From contig NZ_OY761445.1 in assembly GCF_963664415.1 (NCBI RefSeq), positions 3,002,501-3,066,500 on the forward strand: a stretch of 64,000 bases of DNA. Reading direction: 5' to 3'. Source of the DNA: an uncultured Desulfobacter sp. (lineage in GTDB: Bacteria; Desulfobacterota; Desulfobacteria; Desulfobacterales; Desulfobacteraceae). Shown here in pieces: positions 1-9,515 of this stretch. Numbering within the stretch: the stretch's first letter is position 1; every line of letters begins with the position of its first letter. The position numbers and the translations under genes are program-made. The notes beneath the pieces were generated by a model, which saw only the letters and a list, made by a program, of their open reading frames with translations, made no database searches and was not told the DNA's origin.

Positions 1-369
1 GGATAATAGTTCAGCAATAAACATCAGGTAAATCTGATCCACAAAAAGGATATTGAACATCCTGTAGGGGGCTAAAATTCGAACCTTGACACGGGTCTCC
101 TCCAAGGTCTCACGAACGGCACCCTGCTGAACGGATTCCTCATTTTCGAGATATCCGGCAGGAAGGGTCCAGCATCCTTTCCGGGGCTCAATATTTCGTT
201 TACACATCAAAATTCTGTCCTGGAAAACCGGAATCGTACCCACAACCATTTTGGGATTTTCATAATGAACATGGCCGCATGACTCGCATACTGCCCTTAC
301 ATGGTCATCGTCCTGGGGGACCTGTCGGGTCATGGCGTGGCCGCACTGGGTGCAAAATTTTATTGACAT
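1..369 (-). CDS. Nudix hydrolase with N-terminal zinc ribbon (partial)
   Basis: The reading frame starts at the ATG at 369 and runs off the left edge of the window, so the C-terminus is missing. The first about 35 residues carry two CxxC pairs (CTQCG and CESCG), a zinc-ribbon of the Nudix_N type. A Nudix box follows, G-x5-E-x7-RE-x2-EE, with Arg where the last Gly of the consensus usually stands. The family hydrolyses nucleoside diphosphates linked to another moiety (NADH, ADP-ribose, capped nucleotides). The zinc ribbon resembles the NudC/YfcD-like group, but the substrate cannot be told from this fragment. The gene stands apart from the next minus-strand gene by about 125 bases. Confidence 0.85.
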   Translation of the reverse strand, partial: MSIKFCTQCGHAMTRQVPQDDDHVRAVCESCGHVHYENPKMVVGTIPVFQDRILMCKRNIEPRKGCWTLPAGYLENEESVQQGAVRETLEETRVKVRILAPYRMFNILFVDQIYLMFIAELLS

Positions 370-494
370 CTGTTACCTATTCCTAAGTTTTGCGAAAATT
401 TAAAATTCTGCCTTTCTTCATTCCTTCAATTTTTATGATAAGAAAATCTTCGAAGTAAAGCAATTGGGAAAAGGAAACATTCTTGATTTTGATG

Positions 495-740
495 CTACTG
501 ATGATTTAGTTCGTGGGGAATTAGACCTTCTAAAAACGCCTGTTTCTGCTCGGGGTTCATTTCTTTAAACTTTTGGCGCAATTGGCTTTTCTCTTCCGAT
601 GTCATATCCTGTATCTGTCTTTGGAGTGCCTTCCTCTGCGCAACGGATAAGCCCCTGACCCATTGTAACATTTCCTGTCGCTGTTTCGGATCTGTATTCC
701 AGAACTGTTCTTTGATGTCGGCCTTTAGTTCCGGACTCAT
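495..740 (-). CDS. small charged helical protein, function unknown
   Basis: An 81-residue protein made almost wholly of Lys, Glu, Gln and Arg-rich amphipathic helix. A loose repeat of about 16 residues recurs (LSVAQRKALQRQIQDM, MTSEEKSQLRQKFKEM, MNPEQKQAFLEGL). The pattern resembles DUF3106-like proteins, but no catalytic motif or signal peptide is visible. An in-frame stop lies directly before the ATG, so the start is fixed. No clear ribosome-binding site precedes it, which lowers confidence. It could be a small stress or RNA-binding protein, or the surviving end of a longer gene. Confidence 0.5.
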   Translation of the reverse strand: MSPELKADIKEQFWNTDPKQRQEMLQWVRGLSVAQRKALQRQIQDMTSEEKSQLRQKFKEMNPEQKQAFLEGLIPHELNHQ

Positions 741-1107
741 TCAGTTAATTTTTTGGTTGTTCTCTGCTACCTAAAACGAACAAGGAGAAATTTGGTTGAC
801 AACTTTTTTATTCCCCGTGTATTTAAGGTTAAAATTCAATTAAATCCGAATAGTTTATTACACTATGGGAGAAACTCGCGGACATTAACAATTTATGGTT
901 AGTAGACTTTTCATTGTTTTAGTGGATAGCATTATTTTTCTCCTGTTGGCGTGCAACGGAAACGGAATACCGGTCCGGTGCAAAAAGTGGTTTTAGAACT
1001 TTTATGAAATAATAATATTTCGGTAACACCCCGATAACATTTCCCCTGTTTATATGGATAGTACAATTTGCGGTGTTGTTTCAACAAGCGACCCCATTTT
1101 TAATGGC
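741..1107. other. intergenic stretch, AT-rich, no gene
   Basis: No reading frame here looks coding. A possible sigma-70 promoter reading right has TTGACA at 796-801 and TGTATT at 818-823 (16-base spacer). It would give a long leader running through the repeat at 1108-1200 to the glycosyltransferase start at 1254. This is a weak call based on hexamers only. Confidence 0.3.
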
Positions 1108-1200
1108 AATAACAGCCATGGGCTGATCTGACATATCAACTGCCAGGCATAGCCCGCAACAAAGCTTGAAAGATCTGAGTAGCTTACCCAGACTTTCTTA
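1108..1200 (+). repeat. family A two-hairpin repeat, copy 1
   Basis: A 93-base element with two potential hairpins. Hairpin 1 pairs GGGCT (1120-1124) with AGCCC (1151-1155), with an inner stem CTGACA against TGCCAG. Hairpin 2 pairs AAAGATCTGAGTA with TACCCAGACTTT (about 1170-1197). Related copies lie at 9398-9488 (opposite strand), 51881-51973 and 60276-60366. All share the core ATAACrGCCAyGGGC, then GCCC, then an A-rich linker and GAAA. The element lies just upstream of the glycosyltransferase operon. Confidence 0.75.
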
Positions 1201-1253
1201 TGAACCGAATTTGCAAGTCCAGTAAACAAGACACTAAAATAAAGGGGTAACAT

Positions 1254-2057
1254 ATGACAGCCGTGTCAGCGTATATCATTGCCTACAACGAAGCAGAAAA
1301 AATACAGGCCGCGGTAGAGAGCGTCCTCTGGGCAGACGACATCGTTGTCGCCGATTCTTACAGCACGGATGACACGGCTGCCATTGCCGGTGAATTAGGG
1401 GCAAGGGTGGTCCAGATTCCGTTCAACGGTTTCGGGGACCTGCGAAACCAGGCGGTTGCCGCTTGCCGGCATGAGTGGATCTTTAGCCTGGATGCCGACG
1501 AGCGCTGTACAGCCGATGTGCGGGACGAGATACTGGGCATGTTACAACAGGGACCGGATGCGGACGTCTATTTTGTGCCACGCCGAAATTATTTCATGGG
1601 GCGTTGGATCAAACATTCAGGTTTTTATCCGGATTACCGGCAACCCCAGTTTTTCAGGCGGGGTGCCATGAGTTACTGTCACGATCGGGTTCACGAAGGA
1701 TTTGAACTTCATGGGGACGCCGTCACAGGGTATTTACAGCATGCGATCTGGCAGCTGCCGTTCAAGAACTTTGAGGAAATTCAGCACAAGGCGTCCCGGT
1801 ATTCCACCCTTGGTGCCGAACGGATGATGGATGAAGGGCGTACGTCCTGCATGGGGCGGGCCTTGAGGCACGCCCTGTGGTCTTTCACTCAGCATTATTT
1901 CCTAAAAAACGGTTGGCGGGATGGCTGGCCGGGTTTCGTCATTGCCCTGGGCAACTTCGAAGGGACCTTCTACAAATATGCAAAACGTTATCAGGCCCTG
2001 TCCGATTGGTGCCCTCCCCCAACAACGGCGCTTCGGCGGCCGGTGCCGGGTAGTTGA
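1254..2057 (+). CDS. family 2 glycosyltransferase, LPS core type (WaaE-like)
   Basis: A 267-residue GT-A fold glycosyltransferase of family GT2. The N-terminus has the typical VSAYIIAYNEAEKI start followed by VLWADDIVVADSYSTDDT, and the nucleotide-sugar/metal motif is DADE in FSLDADERC (about residue 82). The arrangement matches the WaaE/KdtX group, which adds a hexose to the inner core of lipopolysaccharide at the inner face of the cytoplasmic membrane. AAAGGGG stands 7 bases before the ATG. The stop codon overlaps the TTG start of the next glycosyltransferase, so the two are translationally coupled. The exact sugar and acceptor are not readable from the sequence. Confidence 0.85.
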   Translation: MTAVSAYIIAYNEAEKIQAAVESVLWADDIVVADSYSTDDTAAIAGELGARVVQIPFNGFGDLRNQAVAACRHEWIFSLDADERCTADVRDEILGMLQQGPDADVYFVPRRNYFMGRWIKHSGFYPDYRQPQFFRRGAMSYCHDRVHEGFELHGDAVTGYLQHAIWQLPFKNFEEIQHKASRYSTLGAERMMDEGRTSCMGRALRHALWSFTQHYFLKNGWRDGWPGFVIALGNFEGTFYKYAKRYQALSDWCPPPTTALRRPVPGS

Positions 2058-3226
2058 GCGTCCTGACGGCAGGGACTGAGGAGATCTTTACACAACTGCG
2101 TTTAGCGGTGGTGGTCAAAAAATTCATGGCCACAGGTGGGGCTGAACGCTATGCGATGGAGACCACGCGCAGGTTGTGTTCTCGAGGGCATCAGGTTGCA
2201 CTGGTGGCGCGGCAGTGGGATACGACTGTAGCAGTAGACGGCTTGTCACTGCACCGACTACCGGACTATGACCACTTGCCCAGTGTCCTTAATTCCTGGT
2301 TGTTTGCCCGCGATGCCGCCCGTCTATTAACCTCCCTGCCCCTTGATGCCGTCATTTCCCACGAGCGCGGATTTCATCAGGATATTGCCGTTGTACATAC
2401 CTTCCCCTACCGGCGGGGCCTGGCGCGTTATCCGGGAATCCGCAAGATTGATCAGCTTTATCTGAGCCCCCGCAGTTGGCTCCATTTGTATTTGGAAGCA
2501 CAGCAAATGCATTCAGGGCAACTGACGCCTGTTTCGGAGACGATTCGGGATGACCTGGCACGTTATTATCATCGAACACGGAACGTGACGGTGGTAAACC
2601 CGGGGGTGGACCTGGATTATTTTTCACCAGGGGCGACAGACGGCTTTCGAGAATCCACGCGTCAAGCCATCGGTGTTTCACCGGAGGAAACGGTCATCCT
2701 CTTTGTTGGGAACGAATTCAGGCGCAAAGGCTTGGATGACCTGATCGCCGCTTTGGGTGCGGCACAGCATTTGGTGGTGGTGGGCAAAGGTGAGCGTTGG
2801 CCCCATTACCGGCGTCTGGTGCGTAGACTGGGCATGACAGATCAGGTACATTTTGCCGGGCTGGTCGATGATGTGAGACCCTGGTATGCAGCTGCAGATC
2901 TTCTGGGCCTGCCCTCTATAGCAGAGGCATTCGGCATGTGTGTCCTTGAGGCCATGGCCTGTGGATTGCCCGTCATCGTCCGCAGCGATGCAGGGGCGGC
3001 AGCCTTGGTTAAAAAAGACAGCAACGGATTTGTCTTCCACCATGTGGATGAGCTGCCCACCCTTTTGGCACGTTTGACCAACAAACGTTTACGGCAGCGC
3101 CTGGGGAATGAAGCCCGTCGAACCGCCCAAAACTACACCTGGGACAACGCAGCCGAACGGCTTGAGACACTCAGCAGGCAGGTTGCCATTGAATTGAAGC
3201 TGGCGGGCAGGTGCACGGAGAATTAA
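2054..3226 (+). CDS. family 4 glycosyltransferase, LPS core type
   Basis: A 390-residue GT-B fold enzyme of family GT4. The N-terminal domain opens with LAVVVKKFMATGGAERYAME, the acceptor-side glycine loop of RfaG/WaaG-like enzymes. The C-terminal domain has NPGVDLDYFSPG, FVGNEFRRKGLDDLI and the E-x7-E motif in SIAEAFGMCVLEAMACG, which binds the nucleotide sugar. The TTG start at 2054 overlaps the upstream stop; a later start is possible because homology begins near residue 16. With its partner it probably adds a sugar to the LPS core heptose. Its last 25 or so codons recur as a diverged relic at 12490-12580. Confidence 0.85.
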   Translation: MSVLTAGTEEIFTQLRLAVVVKKFMATGGAERYAMETTRRLCSRGHQVALVARQWDTTVAVDGLSLHRLPDYDHLPSVLNSWLFARDAARLLTSLPLDAVISHERGFHQDIAVVHTFPYRRGLARYPGIRKIDQLYLSPRSWLHLYLEAQQMHSGQLTPVSETIRDDLARYYHRTRNVTVVNPGVDLDYFSPGATDGFRESTRQAIGVSPEETVILFVGNEFRRKGLDDLIAALGAAQHLVVVGKGERWPHYRRLVRRLGMTDQVHFAGLVDDVRPWYAAADLLGLPSIAEAFGMCVLEAMACGLPVIVRSDAGAAALVKKDSNGFVFHHVDELPTLLARLTNKRLRQRLGNEARRTAQNYTWDNAAERLETLSRQVAIELKLAGRCTEN

Positions 3227-3230
3227 CACC

Positions 3231-3824
3231 TTACCCAACCAATTCACCGTCATGGATAATTGCGGCTTGCGTCTCTCCCAGGATTTTTGCGCCATGGTCA
3301 AGTTTTTCCTTTTCCGCTTCAGAGAATTCCGGCATGAAGATATGGAAGATGCCGGTTTTGCCGATAAGCCTTGGCAGGGACAGGGAAACGCCGTATTCAC
3401 TTGGCCCCGAAATGGTCATGACCGCACGGGCGTCCTGTAAAATACAATTTACTATTTTTGCAGCCGCAGCACCAATACCATAATAAGTTGCCGCTTTCCC
3501 GACCCAGTAGATCACGAAATCGCCCGGTGTCAAGCACAGTCCCCGTGCCCAGTACGCGCTCAGGGTTTGGATGCAGGGCACGGGTTACATCCGTCATTGT
3601 ATCGACCGGATTGGTTGCCACAATCACTGCGGCAGTTGGTGCATAATTTGCGATATGCGGCAATATGCTTCGGTAGATCGCCGCATTACGGGTAAGCAGA
3701 TCCAAGCGGGACTCCCCTGGTTTTCGGTTGACGCCCGCTGCAATAACAATGGCTGTTGATAGGCCAGGTCATCCCGTTGCCGTTTTTTTACTCCAGGCTT
3801 GAATGGCCGCGCCTCTTGTGCCAT
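3231..3824 (-). pseudogene. decayed lactate/malate dehydrogenase gene
   Basis: Two frames together read as an L-lactate/malate dehydrogenase. The first (about 3765 to 3495) carries VIAAGVNRKPGESRLDLL, then VIVATNPVDTMTDV and RVLGTGTVLDTGRFRDLLGR. The second (about 3495 to 3231) carries GKAATYYGIGAAAAK, SGPSEYGVSLSLPR and the C-terminal helix. About 80 residues are missing between them, including the HGDS active-site His. The N-terminal NAD-binding GxGxxG region is absent or unreadable. The gene therefore cannot make an active enzyme. It converges with the glycosyltransferase, 4 bases away. Confidence 0.85.
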
Positions 3825-3994
3825 AGTTATTCATCTTAAGTTAAGGCAATACAGTTTTATTAATCTATCTCATATGGTTATCGGGCGTGTGGTTCTGGGT
3901 AGTTAATACCCTGGTTCTTGCAGGGCATCAGCAGTTTACATCTTTTCAGAATCATTTTGAGCTCACAGTATATTTGCCTACAGGAGGAAAAATC

Positions 3995-5482
3995 ATGTCT
4001 GAATCTCAAAGTTGTACCATTACCACTTATTCCCAAAACGATCTGTACGATTTTATAGAGGGAGCGACCTTTCTTGCTACGGGAGGGGGCGGTCCAAAGG
4101 ACGTGGCCAGGGATTTTCTTAAAAACAGCAAAGTGGCATCGATAAATGCCATATCCTGCCCGAATGTCCCGGATGAAATGTCCATCGCCTATACCGCAGA
4201 AATTTTCGCTCCTTCTGCCATTGAAACTAAAAAAGACTATACCGCTGCCCTGAAATCCTATGAAGATCTTGTTTCCAGAATGCCGGGACAGCTCGCAGGC
4301 GTTCTGCCGGCTGAAGTCGGGGCTATAAACGGTATTGTGCCGGCGATCATTGCCGGCCTGACAGGCTCATATCTCATTGCGGACACCCAGACCGACCGGT
4401 CTATCTCACAAATGGATATGGGACTGTTTCAGAATATGGTGCCCTATTCCTATCTGAACATGCTGGATGACGACGGAAATGTCATGTGCCAAAAAAGCTA
4501 TCCTGCCGGTGACATGGATGCCATGGTGGTTGAAAAGGACGTGGCCGCTGCCATGGACGCCCATCCGGAACTCAAAGGGGTGGGTGGTTTTGCCACCTAT
4601 CCCATGACCGGTAAGGATTTAAAAGGATATTACAGCCAAAGTCTTCTTCTGCCTGATACCTTTGACTATGCAAGGCGGATCGGTGCCTGCATGAAAGACG
4701 CCGATTTCGAATCCCGGATATTCACCATTATAAAAGAGTGGCTTGGTAGTAGATATACACCTTACCGCATGTTCAAGGGATATCTGGTCAATGCAAAGCA
4801 GATTGCCGAAAAGCAGGATTACGGCGTGGCTGATTTTATCTCCTCGAATCCTTTAAGCAATATAGGGGCAAGGGTATACTATTCCAACGAAAACATGATT
4901 GCTTACTACACCCTCTGGGTTCTGGTCCAAACCGTGCCCACACCCATTGAAATATCCCCCATGGCCATCGGGCCGGACGCCATCTGCTACCTGCTCACAT
5001 CCGCCAGGTACGGCCAGGGATATGCATTCACCAACGAGGCATTTACACAAGATTACGGAGATCCTGATTTTTTCAGAACCCATGAAATTGAATTTTTGGG
5101 GATCCCCGAGCCCACCCTGCGCAGGACCGATGTGATCGACAGCTTCAAACGAGAAATAACAGCAACAATGGGGGCTTTTGGAAAGACCTACGAGGGCACC
5201 TATATTCCCATAGAACAGTTGCAGGAGGGACGCATTGCGGTTGATATCCCCAAAAAATCCTGCAGCCCAAGAAACAATTCATCTTGCCTGACCCTGTCAG
5301 GGCCGCACCCAAAGGCCGTTATCCGATATACCGCAGACGGCAGTGAGCCGGATGAAAATTCGCCAGTGTATGAGCGGCCACTTTCCCTGGAGGATCTTGG
5401 TGGACTGATTCTAAAGGTCAAACCCTTCCACAGCAACGGGCTGCCTGGGACAACGACATCTATCGCACTTCCCAAAGAATAA
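3995..5482 (+). CDS. DUF917-family protein with C-terminal chitobiase-like domain
   Basis: A 495-residue protein. The start at 3995 is chosen over the in-frame start at 3887 because AGGAGG stands 8 bases upstream. Residues about 15-400 match DUF917 (S-methyl thiohydantoin desulfurase family): ATGGGGP near the N-terminus, VLPAEVGAING, and GFATYPMTGKDLK. The last about 75 residues (AVIRYTADGSEPDENSPVYE and onward) look like the CHB_HEX_C-type immunoglobulin-like domain usually attached to secreted glycosidases. No signal peptide is seen. The tandem is unusual. The propeller kinase begins 30 bases downstream on the same strand, so co-transcription is likely. The biochemical role is unknown. Confidence 0.75.
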   Translation: MSESQSCTITTYSQNDLYDFIEGATFLATGGGGPKDVARDFLKNSKVASINAISCPNVPDEMSIAYTAEIFAPSAIETKKDYTAALKSYEDLVSRMPGQLAGVLPAEVGAINGIVPAIIAGLTGSYLIADTQTDRSISQMDMGLFQNMVPYSYLNMLDDDGNVMCQKSYPAGDMDAMVVEKDVAAAMDAHPELKGVGGFATYPMTGKDLKGYYSQSLLLPDTFDYARRIGACMKDADFESRIFTIIKEWLGSRYTPYRMFKGYLVNAKQIAEKQDYGVADFISSNPLSNIGARVYYSNENMIAYYTLWVLVQTVPTPIEISPMAIGPDAICYLLTSARYGQGYAFTNEAFTQDYGDPDFFRTHEIEFLGIPEPTLRRTDVIDSFKREITATMGAFGKTYEGTYIPIEQLQEGRIAVDIPKKSCSPRNNSSCLTLSGPHPKAVIRYTADGSEPDENSPVYERPLSLEDLGGLILKVKPFHSNGLPGTTTSIALPKE

Positions 5483-5512
5483 CCGACTTTGACTTGGACA
5501 ATACCGGGAAAA

Positions 5513-8500
5513 ATGCGTTGTATAAATATCTGTCAGGGGCTGCTTGTGTGTATCTGTCTTATGTCGGCGGCAAGGACGCTTGCATCGGCCGGATTTTGCG
5601 TTCAGCATACTTTCAATACCGGGGCTTACAACAGTTGCCTTATCCAGGACAGGGACGGGCTTATCTGGGTGGGCTGCTCCAACGGTATTGTCCGATATGA
5701 CGGTTACGACATACAATTCATCAAATCCGGAGAAGGCCTGCTTTCTTCGGCCATTGCATCCTGCATCTTTGAAGATGACCAGGGACTTTTGTGGATCGCC
5801 ACATCTGCAGGATTGAACCGGTTCGATAAAAAGACCAACACCTTTACCGTTTACAAAAATGATCCTGCCGATCCTTACAGTATCAGCAGCGGTCAGTTCA
5901 ACTGGGCGCCCAGGACCATTGCCCAGGACAGGGACGGGCACATGTGGTTCGGCACCCAGGCCGGGGTCAACCGCCTGGATAAAACTACCGGGCGCTTCAC
6001 CCGGTTTCGCCACGTCCCGGGAGATGCCGACAGCCTGAGCCATGATTCCGTCTGGACCGTGGTTGCAGGTAAAGCCGGAGTGATCTGGATCGGCACCGAG
6101 TCCGGGCTGGATGCTTTTTCTCCTGACACCAATCAGGTGACCCGGTATACCCATGATCCGAATTGTCCGTCAAGCTTAGGTCGTGGCCGGGTATATGCGG
6201 TGCTGGAAGATGACTGGCCCTTTGTCTGGGTGGGCACAAGCCTTGGGGGACTGAACCGACTGAACCGGGAGACCGGCCGGTTTCTGCGGTTTGAACACAA
6301 TCCCGGTAACGCCGACAGCCTGAGCCACAACGCAATTTTAACCATCACCAAAGACCGCACCGGCCAGCTTTGGCTCGGACGGCCCTATGACGTGGCCGCA
6401 GGCCTTGAGCGCTTTGACCCGGAAACTTTAAAATTTACTGTATACAAGCACGTTGAAGACGATGCCCAAAGCATCTTTGGTGATATCATCATGGGATGTT
6501 ACCAGGACCGGTCAGGCATCATGTGGATTATTGAAAACACCGGCGGCATAGACAAATGGGATCCATACTGGAAGCCGTTTGAGCAGTACTGCCACAGAGA
6601 AGGCGACAATACCGGCCCAAGTTCAAACGTCATCACCACCATTGCAGAATCCCATGACGGCAGCCTTTGGATGGGCACCCAGCTTGGGGGCTTGAACCGG
6701 CTTGACAGAAAAACAGGGCGGTTCAGGGTCTACCGCAAAAACAGGCAAAATCCTTTTGGTATTAGCCACGATTATGTTTTCTCTGTACTTGAGGATCAGG
6801 ACAACGATCTGTGGATCTCAATGAACAATGGTGTGATCGGATTATTTAACCCCGATTCCGGCAGGCTTGAAAAACAGTTTATCAACCCTTATACCAACGG
6901 AGTGGGCAGGGGGATGATTCAGGACCGCCGCAACCCGGACATCCTCTGGTTCGGTACCGAAGGAGACGGGATGTTCAGGCTGAACAAACACAGCGGTAAA
7001 TTCACCCGGTTTACCCATGATCCCGGAAACAAAAACAGCCTGGCCAACAATATGGTGCCGCGGTTGTTCCAGGAGGCGGACGGCACCTTGTGGGTGGCAA
7101 CCCTGGGCGGCGGTCTGGACCGGTTTGATCCCGGTACTGAAATTTTTATCCACCATCGCAAGAACGAAAACAATCCCTGGTCCATCAGTGGCGACATGGT
7201 GACGGACTGCCACCGGGACAGCCGGGGCCGGCTTTGGGTCGCCACAGGCGATGGCGGGTTAAACCGCCTTGATCCCAAGTCCGGCAGGTTCACCCATTAT
7301 GGCGCCGGTCAAGGATTTGAAACCCAAACTATCCGGGCCATTTTGGAAGATAATTCTAAAAAGCTTTGGCTGAGCAGTGATTCAGGGCTGATTCGCTTCA
7401 GCCTCACGTCGGAACAGGTCACCGGCAGGTTCACAGACCAGGACGGACTTCTGGGTAACAATTTCAGTCTGTTCGCCACCAGTGCCGCCAAAACCCGGGA
7501 TGGCAAGCTATGGTTTGCAAGCCTTGAAGGCGTGATCAGCTTTTTTCCCGATCAGATAAAAAACAATCCCTATCTTCCCCCCGTTGTCCTGACCGCCTTT
7601 GATGTATCCGGTAAAAGCCTTTCTAACCGGGCCTGTCCGGAAACCATAGAACAGGTCCACCTGGACTGGAGAAACAATTCCTTTGAATTCGAGTTCGCGG
7701 CCCTGAATTACACCCAGCCCTTGAAAAACAAATACGCCTATATCCTGGAGGGATTTGACGACGAATGGAACCGCAGCGGTACCCGGCGCTACGGCAGTTA
7801 CACCAATCTGCATAGTGGCAGCTACACCTTGAGGTTGGCCGGTTCGAACAATGACGGAGTCTGGAACAAAAATCAGACCCGCATTGAAGTCCATGTACAG
7901 TGCCCGCCCTGGAAAACCCCACTGGCATACGGCCTATACGGCGCCCTGATTTTGGCGCTCTGCTTTTGGGGACGAAATCTGACCACCAAAAGTATAAAAA
8001 AAAGGCTGGTAGCCAAAGAAGCGGAATTAAAAAAAGAGAAAAAGCTTAATGACCAGCTGAAAACTATCGACAAGATAAAATCCGATCTGCTTGAAAAAAA
8101 AGCGCTTGTTGAAAACAGGCTGATAAACAACAAGGTAAGGCTTGAAAATATGGTCAGGGAACGCACGGCAGAACTGAAGTCCGAAAAAGAAAAAGCAGAA
8201 GCGGCGAGCCGAGCAAAAAGCGAATTTTTAGCCAATATGAGTCATGAAATCAGAACCCCTTTGAACCTAATCCTCGGATATGCTGAAATGCTTGAAAAAC
8301 AGTGCAGGGACGATGCGGTCGTCGGAGATATTTCCACCATCCGCTGTGCAGCAACCACCCTTTTGACCCTGCTCAACGATATTCTGGATCTGTCCAAAGC
8401 GGAATCAGGCAAGTTTACCGTGGCCTATGCCCCCTTCAATCTCGACGGCCTGCTTGATGAAATCGGACAAATTTTCTCGATTACCGCTGACAACAAAGGC

Positions 8501-9286
8501 GTGACATTTCATCTTGAAAAAAGCGCCACCCTACCGGCCACTATCATTTTGGATAAGACACGGCTGCGTCAAATCCTTATGAACATCGTGGGTAATGCCG
8601 TTAAATTTACCAATAAAGGGGGTGTGAAACTCAGTGCCGATTTCCATAAATATAACCGGGAACAGTTGTTTTCTAAATTATTGTTCTATGTGGAGGATAC
8701 AGGTATCGGTATTGATCCGGACCAGGAGGGGCTGATTTTCGAACCCTTCAGCCAACAAAAAGGGCAGGATTTCAACACTTACGGGGGTACCGGTATCGGG
8801 CTTTCCATATCCAAAAAACTGGTTTCGGCCATGGGGGGCGTCATTACGCTTGAAAGCACCCCCGGACAGGGCAGCAAGTTTATAATATCCATTCCCAATG
8901 TAAAAACCCTTGATGAACCCAAACGCCGCACACCTGACTTAGTCCCCAAAGTGCCTGAACGGGAACCGGAGACGGCCCGACCGGAACCGGATATATCCCC
9001 TAAAATTCTTGCAGCCCTGCCCAATTTGCTGGCCCACCTGGAAAACGAGTTGGCACCCAGATGGAAAGAACTTCGCAACGTCCTGGTAATCAGCAGAGTC
9101 GAAGAGTTTGCCGGAGATGCCGCCGATTTTGGCTCCCAATACCAGTATGATTCATTAACACTGTGGGCTCAACAGTTGCAGACACATACCCGGGAATTCG
9201 ATATGACCAATCTGCCGGACACACTGGCGCAATTTCCCGGTATCATTGCAGAACTTGCAGAGCGGATTAATAAAGTCGGTAATTAA
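5513..9286 (+). CDS. two-component propeller sensor histidine kinase without receiver
   Basis: A 1257-residue membrane sensor. The ATG at 5513 is chosen because it opens a signal peptide (MRCINICQGLLVCICLMSA); a TTG lies 24 bases earlier. Residues about 35-690 hold some 14 Reg_prop blades with repeated WxGT, GLNRLD and F.HDP signatures. A Y_Y_Y domain follows (about 695-790), then a transmembrane helix near 803-822 (TPLAYGLYGALILALCFWG) and a coiled coil. The HisKA box NMSHEIRTP has His about 911, and the HATPase domain carries VEDTGIGIDP and GGTGIGLSI. The last about 110 residues are helical and resemble the Hpt-like tail of hybrid kinases. No receiver domain is present. It probably senses a periplasmic ligand and passes phosphate to a partner not in this window. 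Confidence 0.9.
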   Translation: MRCINICQGLLVCICLMSAARTLASAGFCVQHTFNTGAYNSCLIQDRDGLIWVGCSNGIVRYDGYDIQFIKSGEGLLSSAIASCIFEDDQGLLWIATSAGLNRFDKKTNTFTVYKNDPADPYSISSGQFNWAPRTIAQDRDGHMWFGTQAGVNRLDKTTGRFTRFRHVPGDADSLSHDSVWTVVAGKAGVIWIGTESGLDAFSPDTNQVTRYTHDPNCPSSLGRGRVYAVLEDDWPFVWVGTSLGGLNRLNRETGRFLRFEHNPGNADSLSHNAILTITKDRTGQLWLGRPYDVAAGLERFDPETLKFTVYKHVEDDAQSIFGDIIMGCYQDRSGIMWIIENTGGIDKWDPYWKPFEQYCHREGDNTGPSSNVITTIAESHDGSLWMGTQLGGLNRLDRKTGRFRVYRKNRQNPFGISHDYVFSVLEDQDNDLWISMNNGVIGLFNPDSGRLEKQFINPYTNGVGRGMIQDRRNPDILWFGTEGDGMFRLNKHSGKFTRFTHDPGNKNSLANNMVPRLFQEADGTLWVATLGGGLDRFDPGTEIFIHHRKNENNPWSISGDMVTDCHRDSRGRLWVATGDGGLNRLDPKSGRFTHYGAGQGFETQTIRAILEDNSKKLWLSSDSGLIRFSLTSEQVTGRFTDQDGLLGNNFSLFATSAAKTRDGKLWFASLEGVISFFPDQIKNNPYLPPVVLTAFDVSGKSLSNRACPETIEQVHLDWRNNSFEFEFAALNYTQPLKNKYAYILEGFDDEWNRSGTRRYGSYTNLHSGSYTLRLAGSNNDGVWNKNQTRIEVHVQCPPWKTPLAYGLYGALILALCFWGRNLTTKSIKKRLVAKEAELKKEKKLNDQLKTIDKIKSDLLEKKALVENRLINNKVRLENMVRERTAELKSEKEKAEAASRAKSEFLANMSHEIRTPLNLILGYAEMLEKQCRDDAVVGDISTIRCAATTLLTLLNDILDLSKAESGKFTVAYAPFNLDGLLDEIGQIFSITADNKGVTFHLEKSATLPATIILDKTRLRQILMNIVGNAVKFTNKGGVKLSADFHKYNREQLFSKLLFYVEDTGIGIDPDQEGLIFEPFSQQKGQDFNTYGGTGIGLSISKKLVSAMGGVITLESTPGQGSKFIISIPNVKTLDEPKRRTPDLVPKVPEREPETARPEPDISPKILAALPNLLAHLENELAPRWKELRNVLVISRVEEFAGDAADFGSQYQYDSLTLWAQQLQTHTREFDMTNLPDTLAQFPGIIAELAERINKVGN

Positions 9287-9397
9287 GAACCTTGCCTTGG
9301 AAATAGAAGTGCCCTATCCTACAACGGAAGCGTTGTAAGCTTTGATGACACACGATTAAAGTATGGGTTACCCTGGCGTGTAGAAACAAATTTATAA

Positions 9398-9488
9398 AAA
9401 AGTCTGGGTAGGGTACTCAGATCTTTCAAGCTTTGTTGTGGGCTATGCCTGACAGTTGATATGTCAGGTCAACCATGGCTGTTATATA
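9398..9488 (-). repeat. family A two-hairpin repeat, copy 2
   Basis: Read on the minus strand it matches copy 1 closely: ATAACAGCCATGGTTGACC, then CTGACA paired with TGTCAG, then AGCCCACAACAAAGCTTGAA, then AAAGATCTGAGTACCC paired with TACCCAGACTTTTT. It lies between the propeller kinase and the TPR gene and points against both. The TPR gene starts 28 bases past its end. Confidence 0.8.
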
Positions 9489-9515
9489 AAAAGCGGGGAG
9501 GGAGGGGGCTTTCTG

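Noticed and set aside
1050..1253. 67-residue minus-strand frame before the glycosyltransferase
   Set aside because: It overlaps family A repeat copy 1, has no ribosome-binding site and no recognisable protein features.
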